Source: JBJXFK01 sp046155505 (GTDB lineage Bacteria > Planctomycetota > Phycisphaerae > UBA1845 > Fen-1342). From it: a stretch of DNA of 7,577 nt. The DNA is taken from positions 1-7,577 of the forward strand of contig JBJXFK010000066.1 of NCBI GenBank assembly GCA_046155505.1, given 5' to 3'. Made by a program: the position numbers and the translations under genes. The notes below the pieces were generated by a model. It had not been told where the DNA came from. It did no database searches and saw only the letters and a program-made list of their open reading frames with translations. Each line of letters starts with the position of its first letter. Position 1 is the stretch's first letter. Below are positions 1-5,754 of this stretch, one piece after another.

Positions 1-275
1 CCGTTCACGCGCCGCGGCCAATCGACCCAACTGATGCGATCAGTGTACGACCCGACGATTGCATCTTTGTTGTCCGATGCATATTGGAGAACGCTATTGG
101 CGATCGTTTTTTGATTCGCAAGGCACACGGTCATGCGGCCCTGCTCGCGCGCCCGCGACAACCCCGGCAGGATGATGGCCATCAGCAAGCCGATGATCGC
201 GATGACGACCAACAACTCGATTAACGTGAAAGCGCGGCACCGCGTGCGCGGCGGGCTCGACGGAACGATGCTCAT
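1..275 (-). CDS. Type II secretion/type IV pilin-like prepilin (pseudopilin), N-terminal part, cut by window edge
   Basis: The 91 visible residues begin MSIVPSSPPRTRCRAFTLIE, followed by LLVVIAIIGLLMAIILPGLS. This is the class III prepilin signature: a short basic leader, cleavage by prepilin peptidase between A15 and F16, Glu at +5 of the mature protein (E20), then a hydrophobic helix of about 20 residues that anchors the protein in the inner membrane before assembly into a pseudopilus. Ala rather than Gly at -1 is common in planctomycete members. The following segment (C-L-A-N-Q-K-T-I-A-N-S-V-L-Q-Y-A-S-D-N-K-D) fits the amphipathic helix and the start of the globular domain of the planctomycete prepilin families (DUF1559-like). 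ATG at 275 is chosen because AGGA lies 5 nt upstream. An in-frame ATG at 281 is too close to that ribosome binding site. The C-terminus is outside the window, so the subfamily and the substrate or role cannot be fixed. Confidence 0.93.
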   Translation of the reverse strand, partial: MSIVPSSPPRTRCRAFTLIELLVVIAIIGLLMAIILPGLSRAREQGRMTVCLANQKTIANSVLQYASDNKDAIVGSYTDRISWVDWPRRVN

Positions 276-349
276 ATCCATCCTGCCCAGTGCGAATTGC
301 GTGTCGGCGGCTCGCGCAGATCGGGCGCAAACGAAAACCAATTCACCAA

Positions 350-379
350 ATCGTACCGACCCGACATGCCGCCCCGCAA
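350..379 (-). promoter_or_regulatory. Possible promoter for the prepilin gene
   Basis: Read on the minus strand, TTGCGG (374-379) is followed after 18 nt by TACGAT (350-355), about 75 nt upstream of the prepilin start. Each box matches the sigma-70 consensus only partly (3/6 and 4/6). The position, between the upstream gene's terminator and the prepilin, is what makes it plausible. Confidence 0.25.
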
Positions 380-401
380 CCGAAATGTCATGCGCAGACC
401 T

Positions 402-448
402 GAAAAACAGCGATGCCGCAACCGGCAATACTTGCCGGACGCGGCATC
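402..448 (-). terminator. Intrinsic (Rho-independent) terminator of the metalloprotease gene
   Basis: Starting 33 nt after the metalloprotease stop, the minus strand reads GATGCCGC, GT, CCGGCAA, GTA, TTGCCGG, TT, GCGGCATC, then GC-TG and five T. This is an 8-bp perfect stem (412-419 with 441-448), a 2x2 mismatch, a 7-bp perfect stem (422-428 with 432-438) and a 3-nt loop. The T run is complementary to the A tract at 403-407. The long GC-rich hairpin followed by a U tract is the standard form, and it separates the metalloprotease transcript from the prepilin. Confidence 0.85.
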
Positions 449-480
449 GAAATACTCGCCGAGACGTCAATCCGTCGGGC

Positions 481-3252
481 TTAGCGCGCTTCGAACTGCG
501 CACTCAGCACGCGATCAATGCGGTCCTTGCATTCGCTCAGGTGCGCCTTGCTCGCAAAATCGAGCTTCAGCGAACCGCCTTCGCCCGACTTCAGCGTCGA
601 CCCGATGCGATCGCTCAGCTCGCGCATCGCAAAGCGGATCATGCCGTTCAGATCGGCCGACACCGCCTGCCCCGGTGCGAGCTGCGCCGCGCCCAGCATG
701 ATCGCCAGATAGTTCTTCTGCAAATTGCGGCTGATCGAGCTGATCATCGGCTGCGCATCGGTAAACGGACCCGACTTCGAACCCGCCGCGACCTGCGGGA
801 AAATCCCGTCGCGCACCGAGGTGATCAACTCGGCCGCGGTGAACTTCTTTGGATCTTCCGTCTTGAGCTCGGCGTCATACACGCGCTGCAACACCGGCGG
901 CGAGCAGATATCGACGAGCGTGCTGGCTTGCATCGCCGCAATGCGATCGTGAATCGGATAGTCGATCCGCAAATCGCCGCCCCAGCGCGACGCGGGCAGG
1001 TTGTTGAGCACTTCAGGCGAGACCTTCACAAACTGATCGCTGAACAACGTCTCGCTCAGGAACTTCAGCGCATCGCGCTGCACCTGCGGATCGGTGATGA
1101 CGAGCGCCGGCCGACCATTCGGATCGCCCTTGTAGTCGCGATTGAACGTCTGACCACCGATGAGCCGTGCCACGAACTGGAAATTCCGCGTGCGCTGCGC
1201 CATCAGCACGTTGAACGCCTGCGTCGTGAAATACCGTGCTTCACCGTCGCGAATCGACCAGGTCAAAATGTCCTTGGTCAACTTGTCGACCAGTTCCTGA
1301 CGACTGCGTGCCCAATCCATGTGATTGCTGCCCGCATCATAGCGAACCGAATACGGATCGGGCGAGAAAACGCCGACCGTGTCTTCGTCCGTGCCATAGT
1401 CGAGCCCCGGCTGCGTCGCGCGGCTGGCGATCTCCTTCAGGCTCTCTTCTTCGCTCTTGCCGGCCTTCGGCACGCTGTAGCCGTACTCGATCACCCAATC
1501 GTCGTAGGGGCCAAGCGCCGGCGAAACAAAATTCTTCACCTTGGTCACGTCATCGTCGGCGAAAATGAGCAGCGGGTTGTAGTCCATGACCGACGCCGTC
1601 GTCGGATCATCGCTGTCGCGTCGCTTCTTGAGTTCTTCAAGCGGCAAAAACGCCGAACCCTTGAAGTTGTGTCGCAGGCCGAGCGTGTGGCCGACTTCGT
1701 GCGCGATCACTTCCTTCAACGCCGTGCCGATGATGTGCTCGGGCAGCTTTTTGCCCGAACCGGTCGCGACTAGCGCGAACTGCGCCGTCGCAAGCTGCTC
1801 GACCATGCCCTCTGCATACGCACAGCAATAGCCATGCTTGGCATTGCACGGGTGCGGAGCGGGCAGATCGACCAGGCTCGGCGGACGCAATTGCGGAATG
1901 CCCTCGACCGGCTTGTTCTCCTGCGGCTTCAGCACTTCGGGCACGAGCGTCGGGAACTTTTCGAGGAACAAGTCCCAACCCGGACCCTTGAGACTGGCGA
2001 TGCCCTTGGGCGTCGTTAACACGTCGTAATTGGTGATGTAGAAGCGCACCCAAGCGTCGTCGCAAACAATGTCGGCATCGAGAATCTGACCCGTGCGCGG
2101 GTCGGCTCGCGACGGACCGACGGCGAGCGCGCGACCAGTGACCGTCCAGCGCACGAAGTTGTACCGCGAATCCTCGGGATCGATATTTGCCCATTCGTTG
2201 TCGTCCGTCTGCTGCTGCACGACGACCGCATCGACGAACCCGATCTTCTCGTACGCGCGATTCCACTCCTCAACACCCGCGCGGACATAGCGCCGCCACT
2301 GCACCGGCACCGTCTTCTCAATGATGAACATGATCGGCTTTTTCGGCGGGCTGAGCTCCAGCGACGGATCGCGCTTCTCTAGCTGCCAGCGATTGATGTA
2401 GCGCACGTCAACTTCGCGCTCGTTGTTCGAACGCGTCCAGTCGATGCGATCAGTCTGGAAGTAGCCCAAACGCTGATCCGCCTCACGCGGCTTGTATCCG
2501 CCAAGCTTGGGCAAACGTTGGAACGCATATGCCACGCCGGCCATCTGACCGCCCTGGCGCTCGCCAAAGGCCAAATTGACCTCGATCAGCACGTTGTCCG
2601 GAAACACTTTGATTTTGTTCCATTCGCTCAGGTCCGGGCGAACCGTACCCGGCGATGGCACCTGCGCGATGTTCGACTTCAGCAATCCGCCGAGGTCGAT
2701 CAACACATCGCCGCTTGGCGACATCGACAAAATCGGCACCGCCGCGATAAACGTGTTGCCATACGTGCGTTTGACCGCATCGGCGATCGCCGCATCTTCC
2801 TTGCGCACGAAACGCGTATCGGGCGTGACCAGTTTGAGCTGGTTGCCGGCGATTTCGAAGCGGAACAGCACATCGCCCCACATCCAGCCCGAGAAATTCC
2901 CCGCGCTGCTGAGGCTCGTCGCGAACAGCATGTCATCGTTGATGAGCGCCGCGGGGATCTTGGCCAGCAGCTTTTCCGGATCGCGCGACTTGTCCGATGT
3001 GTCGAAGCGATAGACCGTGAACAAGCCCTCGGTGGCCTTCATGTCCTTGGTCAGTTCGCTCATCTCGGGGAAACGCTTGGGCTTGTCATCGCCGTCACGG
3101 CCCTCGCCGCCCTTGCCCGCTTTGGGGGCCGGCAGGTCCGGTGCCTGATTCTGATTGGGCGTGTCCTGCGCGACGGCGGTGCCGACGATCAGCATGCTCA
3201 CGCTCGCGGCCAGACACGCGCTGACAGCTCGGCTCATCCAACTGGTTTTCAT
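481..3252 (-). CDS. Secreted zinc-dependent metalloprotease, DUF5117/DUF4953 family (923 aa)
   Basis: The protein starts MKTSWMSRAVSACLAASVSM and continues LIVGTAVA/Q, a classical signal peptide with a likely signal peptidase I cut after A28, so it is exported. A low-complexity linker rich in Pro, Gly and Lys (about 29-60) follows. Residues about 70-260 resemble the DUF5117 region found N-terminal to these proteases. The catalytic part carries HEVGHTLGLRHNF: zinc ligands H518, H522 and H528 with catalytic E519, the extended metzincin HExxHxxGxxH motif. It is followed by SVMDY at 554-558, whose M556 fits a Met-turn. C469, C476 and C477 lie just before the active-site helix (P-C-N-A-K-H-G-Y-C-C). 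The size fits this family of large uncharacterised proteases known from planctomycetes and Bacteroidetes; the natural substrate is unknown. ATG at 3252 is preferred over TTG at 3258 because AGGGAG sits 8 nt before the ATG. The gene appears monocistronic, with its own terminator. Confidence 0.93.
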   Translation of the reverse strand: MKTSWMSRAVSACLAASVSMLIVGTAVAQDTPNQNQAPDLPAPKAGKGGEGRDGDDKPKRFPEMSELTKDMKATEGLFTVYRFDTSDKSRDPEKLLAKIPAALINDDMLFATSLSSAGNFSGWMWGDVLFRFEIAGNQLKLVTPDTRFVRKEDAAIADAVKRTYGNTFIAAVPILSMSPSGDVLIDLGGLLKSNIAQVPSPGTVRPDLSEWNKIKVFPDNVLIEVNLAFGERQGGQMAGVAYAFQRLPKLGGYKPREADQRLGYFQTDRIDWTRSNNEREVDVRYINRWQLEKRDPSLELSPPKKPIMFIIEKTVPVQWRRYVRAGVEEWNRAYEKIGFVDAVVVQQQTDDNEWANIDPEDSRYNFVRWTVTGRALAVGPSRADPRTGQILDADIVCDDAWVRFYITNYDVLTTPKGIASLKGPGWDLFLEKFPTLVPEVLKPQENKPVEGIPQLRPPSLVDLPAPHPCNAKHGYCCAYAEGMVEQLATAQFALVATGSGKKLPEHIIGTALKEVIAHEVGHTLGLRHNFKGSAFLPLEELKKRRDSDDPTTASVMDYNPLLIFADDDVTKVKNFVSPALGPYDDWVIEYGYSVPKAGKSEEESLKEIASRATQPGLDYGTDEDTVGVFSPDPYSVRYDAGSNHMDWARSRQELVDKLTKDILTWSIRDGEARYFTTQAFNVLMAQRTRNFQFVARLIGGQTFNRDYKGDPNGRPALVITDPQVQRDALKFLSETLFSDQFVKVSPEVLNNLPASRWGGDLRIDYPIHDRIAAMQASTLVDICSPPVLQRVYDAELKTEDPKKFTAAELITSVRDGIFPQVAAGSKSGPFTDAQPMISSISRNLQKNYLAIMLGAAQLAPGQAVSADLNGMIRFAMRELSDRIGSTLKSGEGGSLKLDFASKAHLSECKDRIDRVLSAQFEAR

Positions 3253-3260
3253 ACGCAAAG

Positions 3261-3266
3261 CTCCCT
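3261..3266 (-). promoter_or_regulatory. Ribosome binding site that fixes the metalloprotease start
   Basis: The minus strand reads AGGGAG, then 8 nt, then ATG at 3252. The in-frame TTG at 3258 would be only 2 nt from this site, so the ATG start is the better choice. Confidence 0.75.
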
Positions 3267-3363
3267 ACTGATGAAAAGTGGAGACGGCTGGGACGCGTCG
3301 AGTTCCTTGGTCCGTGCCCGAGTCGCCGATTCGCCCTTCCGGATCGGTGAATGTACCTTTCCC

Positions 3364-3376
3364 GCCCGTAGCGGGC
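3364..3376. repeat. Short GC-rich palindrome in the divergent intergenic region
   Basis: GCCCG, TAG, CGGGC forms a 5-bp perfect hairpin with a 3-nt loop, in the 179-nt gap between the divergent metalloprotease and acetyltransferase genes. It has no T tract on either side. It could be a protein-binding site, a remnant of a dispersed repeat, or chance in GC-rich DNA. Confidence 0.3.
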
Positions 3377-3418
3377 AACTGAGCGAACACGATCGGATTA
3401 TGATCGTATGCCCAAGGC

Positions 3419-3423
3419 AGGAG
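3419..3423 (+). promoter_or_regulatory. Ribosome binding site that fixes the acetyltransferase start
   Basis: AGGAG followed by 8 nt and ATG at 3432. It lies inside the reading frame that would begin at the upstream ATG (3408), which itself lacks a good site. The shorter protein is therefore preferred. Confidence 0.7.
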
Positions 3424-3431
3424 ACGACAAA

Positions 3432-3923
3432 ATGCCGCCAACCTTGCGCCCCGCCGTCGAAGCCGACCTGCCCTCGATCAACGAGATCTACAATCACTAT
3501 GTCCGCACCTCGACATGCACCTATGCCTACGAACCCGACACGATGCAAGAGCGGGAGGCGTGGTGGCGGGAACACGGCGGAGCCTATCCGGTAATCGTGC
3601 TCGATAGGGGAGAGACGGTCGTGGGCTGGGGCAGCCTGTCGAAATTCAGGCCGCGCGAGGGGTATCGCTTCACCTGCGAAAACTCCATTTACCTTCATCC
3701 GGATTGGTGCGGGCAGGGGCATGGCGGCGTGATCTTGGCGGAATTGGTTCGCCTCGCCGGACAGCACGGATTCCATTCGATCATCGCGGGAATCTGCGCG
3801 ACACAGGAGCCAAGCATCCGTCTGCACGCCCGCGCGGGTTTTGTTGAGGTGGCCCGCATGCTCGAAGTCGGCTTCAAATTCGACCGCTGGCTGGACGTGG
3901 TGTACATGCAGCGCAAGCTGTAA
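3432..3923 (+). CDS. GNAT-family N-acetyltransferase, phosphinothricin acetyltransferase-like (163 aa)
   Basis: The product uses acetyl-CoA to acetylate an amino group, probably of a small amino-acid-like compound. The whole chain follows the Pat/Bar pattern: LRPAVEADLPSINEIYNHYV near the N-terminus, VVGWGSLSKFRPR (63-75), YRFTCENSIYLHP (78-90), then GFH..I.AGI, SIRLHARAGF (128-137) and GFKFDRWLDVVYMQ (147-160). E83 and H132 align with E88 and H137 of Bar, the proposed catalytic pair. The acetyl-CoA loop reads W-C-G-Q-G-H-G-G (92-99), with Cys93 where family members usually have Arg or Gln. Its length is slightly below that of Bar (183 aa). Many chromosomal homologues do not confer phosphinothricin resistance and act on methionine derivatives or unknown amines, so the substrate is left open. 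The gene stands alone: divergent from the protease and separated from queF by a palindromic repeat. Confidence 0.88.
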   Translation: MPPTLRPAVEADLPSINEIYNHYVRTSTCTYAYEPDTMQEREAWWREHGGAYPVIVLDRGETVVGWGSLSKFRPREGYRFTCENSIYLHPDWCGQGHGGVILAELVRLAGQHGFHSIIAGICATQEPSIRLHARAGFVEVARMLEVGFKFDRWLDVVYMQRKL

Positions 3924-3961
3924 CGCGCGACCTGTTGTTCGCGACCCATCGCGCACGCGAT

Positions 3962-4031
3962 CCGAGCCCGACGCGCAAGCGAGGTCTACGTGTGCGATTG
4001 CGCGAAGACCTCGCTTGCGCGTCGGGGTCGG
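3962..4031. repeat. Dispersed palindromic repeat, complete copy (TRKRG-type, copy A)
   Basis: Two 26-nt arms, 3962-3987 and 4006-4031, are inverted copies with a single mismatch around an 18-nt spacer. The arm core is CGACGCGCAAGCGAGG. Transcribed, it would form a very stable hairpin; no T tract follows, so it is not a standard terminator. Translated, the arms give spurious P-T-R-K-R-G-L and L-A-C-A-S-G peptides on both strands, which I recall seeing in many doubtful planctomycete protein predictions. It sits between the acetyltransferase stop and queF. A second, damaged copy lies at 5667-5726. Confidence 0.85.
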
Positions 4032-4050
4032 TTTGTGGCAGAATTCCCCG

Positions 4051-4079
4051 TTCAAGCCGAGCCGAGTCGATCCGATTAT
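4051..4079 (+). promoter_or_regulatory. Possible promoter for the queF-TPR-dapB unit
   Basis: TTCAAG (4051-4056), a 17-nt spacer and GATTAT (4074-4079) lie 50 nt before queF. The boxes match the sigma-70 consensus weakly (3/6 and 4/6), but the spacing is ideal and a promoter is expected here, after the hairpin repeat. Confidence 0.3.
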
Positions 4080-4129
4080 CATCCGGCGTCACGAAGCGAG
4101 CTGATTCCGCCTTCGAAAAGTGAGCCGCA

Positions 4130-4495
4130 ATGCCCGTTCGTAAACCCAACATCGAGACCTTTGCCAACCCCGCACCGGGCCGCGACTACCTCATCACGCA
4201 CGTCCAGCCCGAATTCACCAGCCTCTGCCCGAAAACCGGACAGCCCGACTTCGGCACTGTCGTCGTCGAATACGTGCCCGACAAACTCTGCGTCGAGCTC
4301 AAGAGCCTGAAGTTTTACTTCCAGGCCTTCCGCGATCAGGGCATTTTCTATGAAGCCGTCACGAACCGCATTTGCGACGAACTCGTCGCGCTGCTCGCGC
4401 CGCGCCGCCTGAAAGTCGAAACCCGCTGGACACCGCGCGGGGGCATGCACTCGACCATCGTCAGTGAGTACTCCAAGCCGCGCAAGTCGAAATAG
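4130..4495 (+). CDS. queF: NADPH-dependent 7-cyano-7-deazaguanine reductase (preQ0 reductase)
   Basis: QueF reduces the nitrile of preQ0 to the primary amine preQ1 using two NADPH in the cytoplasm. This is the last step before the modified base is inserted into tRNA on the way to queuosine. The 121-residue protein is of the short, single-domain (YkvM) type. F-T-S-L-C-P-K-T-G-Q-P-D-F (29-41) holds the thioimide-forming C33 and the proton donor D40, with the same spacing as C55 and D62 of the Bacillus subtilis enzyme. The QueF signature E-L-K-S-L-K-F-Y is at 56-63. E75 in G-I-F-Y-E fits the preQ0-binding glutamate; Y74 stands where B. subtilis has His, a variant I believe is normal in this subgroup. 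No strong Shine-Dalgarno precedes the ATG (only GTGAG nearby). It heads a three-gene unit. No other queuosine gene is in the window. Confidence 0.95.
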   Translation: MPVRKPNIETFANPAPGRDYLITHVQPEFTSLCPKTGQPDFGTVVVEYVPDKLCVELKSLKFYFQAFRDQGIFYEAVTNRICDELVALLAPRRLKVETRWTPRGGMHSTIVSEYSKPRKSK

Positions 4496-4510
4496 CCCGA
4501 GGCCGCACGC

Positions 4511-4819
4511 ATGACCCGACTCGAACAACTGCAAAAACTCGTCGCCATCGCACCGACCGACCCCATGTCGCACTACGGCGTCGGCCTGGAATTCATCAAT
4601 CTGCAGCAATGGGACGACGCCAGCGCCGCGTTTCAAAAGGCGATCGACGTCGATGGCAAATACTCCGCCGCGTATTACCACAAAGCCCGCGCACTGATCA
4701 ACGGCGGCAAGCACGACACGGCCCGCGAGACACTGACCAACGGCATCGCGGTCGCCAAATCAGCCGGCGACTGGCACACCCAAGGCGAAATGCAGTCTCT
4801 GCTGGAAACGATCGAATGA
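4511..4819 (+). CDS. Small tetratricopeptide repeat (TPR) protein (102 aa)
   Basis: The chain is predicted to be all helical with about two TPR units: residues 18-50 (H-Y-G-V-G-L-E-F then W-D-D-A-S-A-A-F-Q-K-A-I-D-V-D) and 51-86 (A-A-Y-Y-H-K-A-R-A-L-I then H-D-T-A-R-E-T-L). The alternating small and large hydrophobic positions and the A-x-x-x-F-x-x-A-I pattern are typical. There is no signal peptide or membrane segment, so it is cytoplasmic. A clear ribosome binding site (GAGG, 8 nt before ATG) lies in the 15-nt gap after queF, and the stop overlaps the dapB start as ATGA. TPR proteins scaffold protein contacts, but the partner is unknown. Its operon position does not by itself tie it to queuosine or lysine synthesis. 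Confidence 0.85.
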   Translation: MTRLEQLQKLVAIAPTDPMSHYGVGLEFINLQQWDDASAAFQKAIDVDGKYSAAYYHKARALINGGKHDTARETLTNGIAVAKSAGDWHTQGEMQSLLETIE

Positions 4820-5610
4820 GCAAAACGCGAGTCGTCATCGTGGGCGCGACGGGCCGCATGGGCCGCACGTTGGTGCGTCTGGCGTCCGACGATGCGCAGT
4901 TGCAGGTCGTCGGCGCGCTCGGCATTGCGGGCGATCCACTGCTCGGACAAGACGCAGGCACGATCGCCGGCGTGAGGTCGCTCGCCGTGCCGATCGCCGT
5001 CGAATGCCCGACCGATTGCGATGTGCTGGTCGATTTCACCTCGCCCGCCGGCGCGGCGCACTGGGCCGCGTGGAGCGCCGAACATCGCAAACCCATCGTC
5101 AGCGGCAGCACCGGCCTCGAAGCCGCCCATCACGACGCACTGCGCGCCGCGGCGGCCAAAACCGCCGTGCTGTGGTCACCCAACATGAGCATTGGTGTGA
5201 ACATCCTGCTGCGCCTGGTGCGCGACGCGGCGAAACTGCTCGACGCAGATTGGGACATCGAAATCAGCGAATCGCATCATCGCCTGAAAGCCGACGCACC
5301 GAGCGGTACGGCCCGGGCACTACTCGAGGCCGCGTGCGAGGGTCGCTCAGTCGATCCCAAGGCTGTCGCGCTCTACGGACGCGAGGGCATCGTCGGCGCT
5401 CGCAAGCGCGGCGAGATTGGCGTTCACGCGCTTCGCATGGGCGGCATCGTGGGAGAGCACGACGTGCACTTCGCCACGCCGCAGGAGCACATCACGCTTT
5501 CACACCGTGCCGAATCGCGCGACGTATTCGCCGCCGGGGCGCTGCGTGCCGCGAAGTGGATCGTGGGTATACCGGCGGGGCTGTATCACATGCGCGACGT
5601 GCTGGCGTAG
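4816..5610 (+). CDS. dapB: 4-hydroxy-tetrahydrodipicolinate reductase
   Basis: DapB reduces hydroxy-tetrahydrodipicolinate with NAD(P)H in the diaminopimelate/lysine pathway, in the cytoplasm. The 264 residues match the family length. The Rossmann motif is V-G-A-T-G-R-M-G (9-16). G-S-T-G-L (97-101) and S-P-N-M-S-I-G-V-N (121-129) follow. The signature E-S-H-H-R-L-K-A-D-A-P-S-G-T-A (152-166) contains H154 and K158, equivalent to the catalytic H159 and K163 of the Escherichia coli enzyme. The C-terminal tetramerisation/substrate half has R-G-E-I-G-V-H-A-L-R-M-G-G-I-V-G-E-H (198-215). The start at 4816 overlaps the TPR gene by four bases, implying translational coupling; the same frame stays open upstream to 4609, but that extension only shadows the TPR gene. 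In a planctomycete-type cell this supplies lysine and possibly peptidoglycan diaminopimelate. Confidence 0.96.
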   Translation: MSKTRVVIVGATGRMGRTLVRLASDDAQLQVVGALGIAGDPLLGQDAGTIAGVRSLAVPIAVECPTDCDVLVDFTSPAGAAHWAAWSAEHRKPIVSGSTGLEAAHHDALRAAAAKTAVLWSPNMSIGVNILLRLVRDAAKLLDADWDIEISESHHRLKADAPSGTARALLEAACEGRSVDPKAVALYGREGIVGARKRGEIGVHALRMGGIVGEHDVHFATPQEHITLSHRAESRDVFAAGALRAAKWIVGIPAGLYHMRDVLA

Positions 5611-5625
5611 CGATACGATCGGGTC

Positions 5626-5749
5626 TGGCCACGGATTTTGGCAAATTGAGCGATCGTCGCTTCAAACCGAGCCCGACGCGCAAGCTAGGTCTTCACGCAC
5701 GACCGCGCGAAATCCTAGGGGCTCGGATTGTTGCCAAAATCCGTGGCCA
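5626..5749. repeat. 19-bp perfect inverted repeat between convergent genes (possible bidirectional terminator or element ends)
   Basis: TGGCCACGGATTTTGGCAA (5626-5644) is exactly inverted at 5731-5749, with 86 nt between the arms. It lies in the gap between the converging dapB (stop at 5610) and epimerase (stop at 5755) genes, and its right arm starts only 5 nt past the epimerase stop. The enclosed segment carries a degenerate copy of the palindromic repeat. The arms contain ATTTT/AAAAT runs but no proper U tract follows. A transcript-end structure for both genes is the simplest reading; terminal inverted repeats of a tiny non-autonomous element are another. Confidence 0.7.
5667..5726. repeat. 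Dispersed palindromic repeat, degenerate copy (copy B)
   Basis: The left arm (5667-5692) matches 25 of 26 bases of copy A's left arm (G to T in CAAGCTAGG). The 18-nt spacer agrees at 11 positions, mostly differing by transitions. The right arm (about 5711-5726) ends in GGGCTCGG, still complementary to the outer part of the left arm, but about 10 nt corresponding to CTTGCGCGTC are missing. The hairpin is therefore weakened: this is an older copy or one reshaped by deletion. It is nested in the 19-bp inverted repeat. Confidence 0.75.
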
Positions 5750-5754
5750 CACCC

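Noticed and set aside
94..330. Minus-strand open frame of 78 codons over the prepilin start
   Set aside because: It is a different frame of the prepilin gene; the frame starting at 275 gives the unmistakable pilin signature.
133..1773. Long plus-strand open frame (546 codons) opposite the metalloprotease
   Set aside because: It is antisense to a well-supported protease gene. The translation is Arg/His-rich without domains, as expected from the complement of GC-rich codons.
3408..3431. Upstream ATG for the acetyltransferase
   Set aside because: The ribosome binding site AGGAG lies downstream of it and is correctly spaced for the ATG at 3432.
2518..3594. Plus-strand open frame of 358 codons crossing the protease start
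   Set aside because: Antisense to the protease 5' end and out of frame with the acetyltransferase; composition is that of a shadow frame.
3874..4167. Short open frames with TRKRG peptides on both strands
   Set aside because: They arise from translating the palindromic repeat, which reads open in several frames.
4609..4815. N-terminal extension of dapB by 69 codons
   Set aside because: The extension only shadows the TPR gene. The DapB Rossmann motif begins within ten residues of the ATG at 4816.
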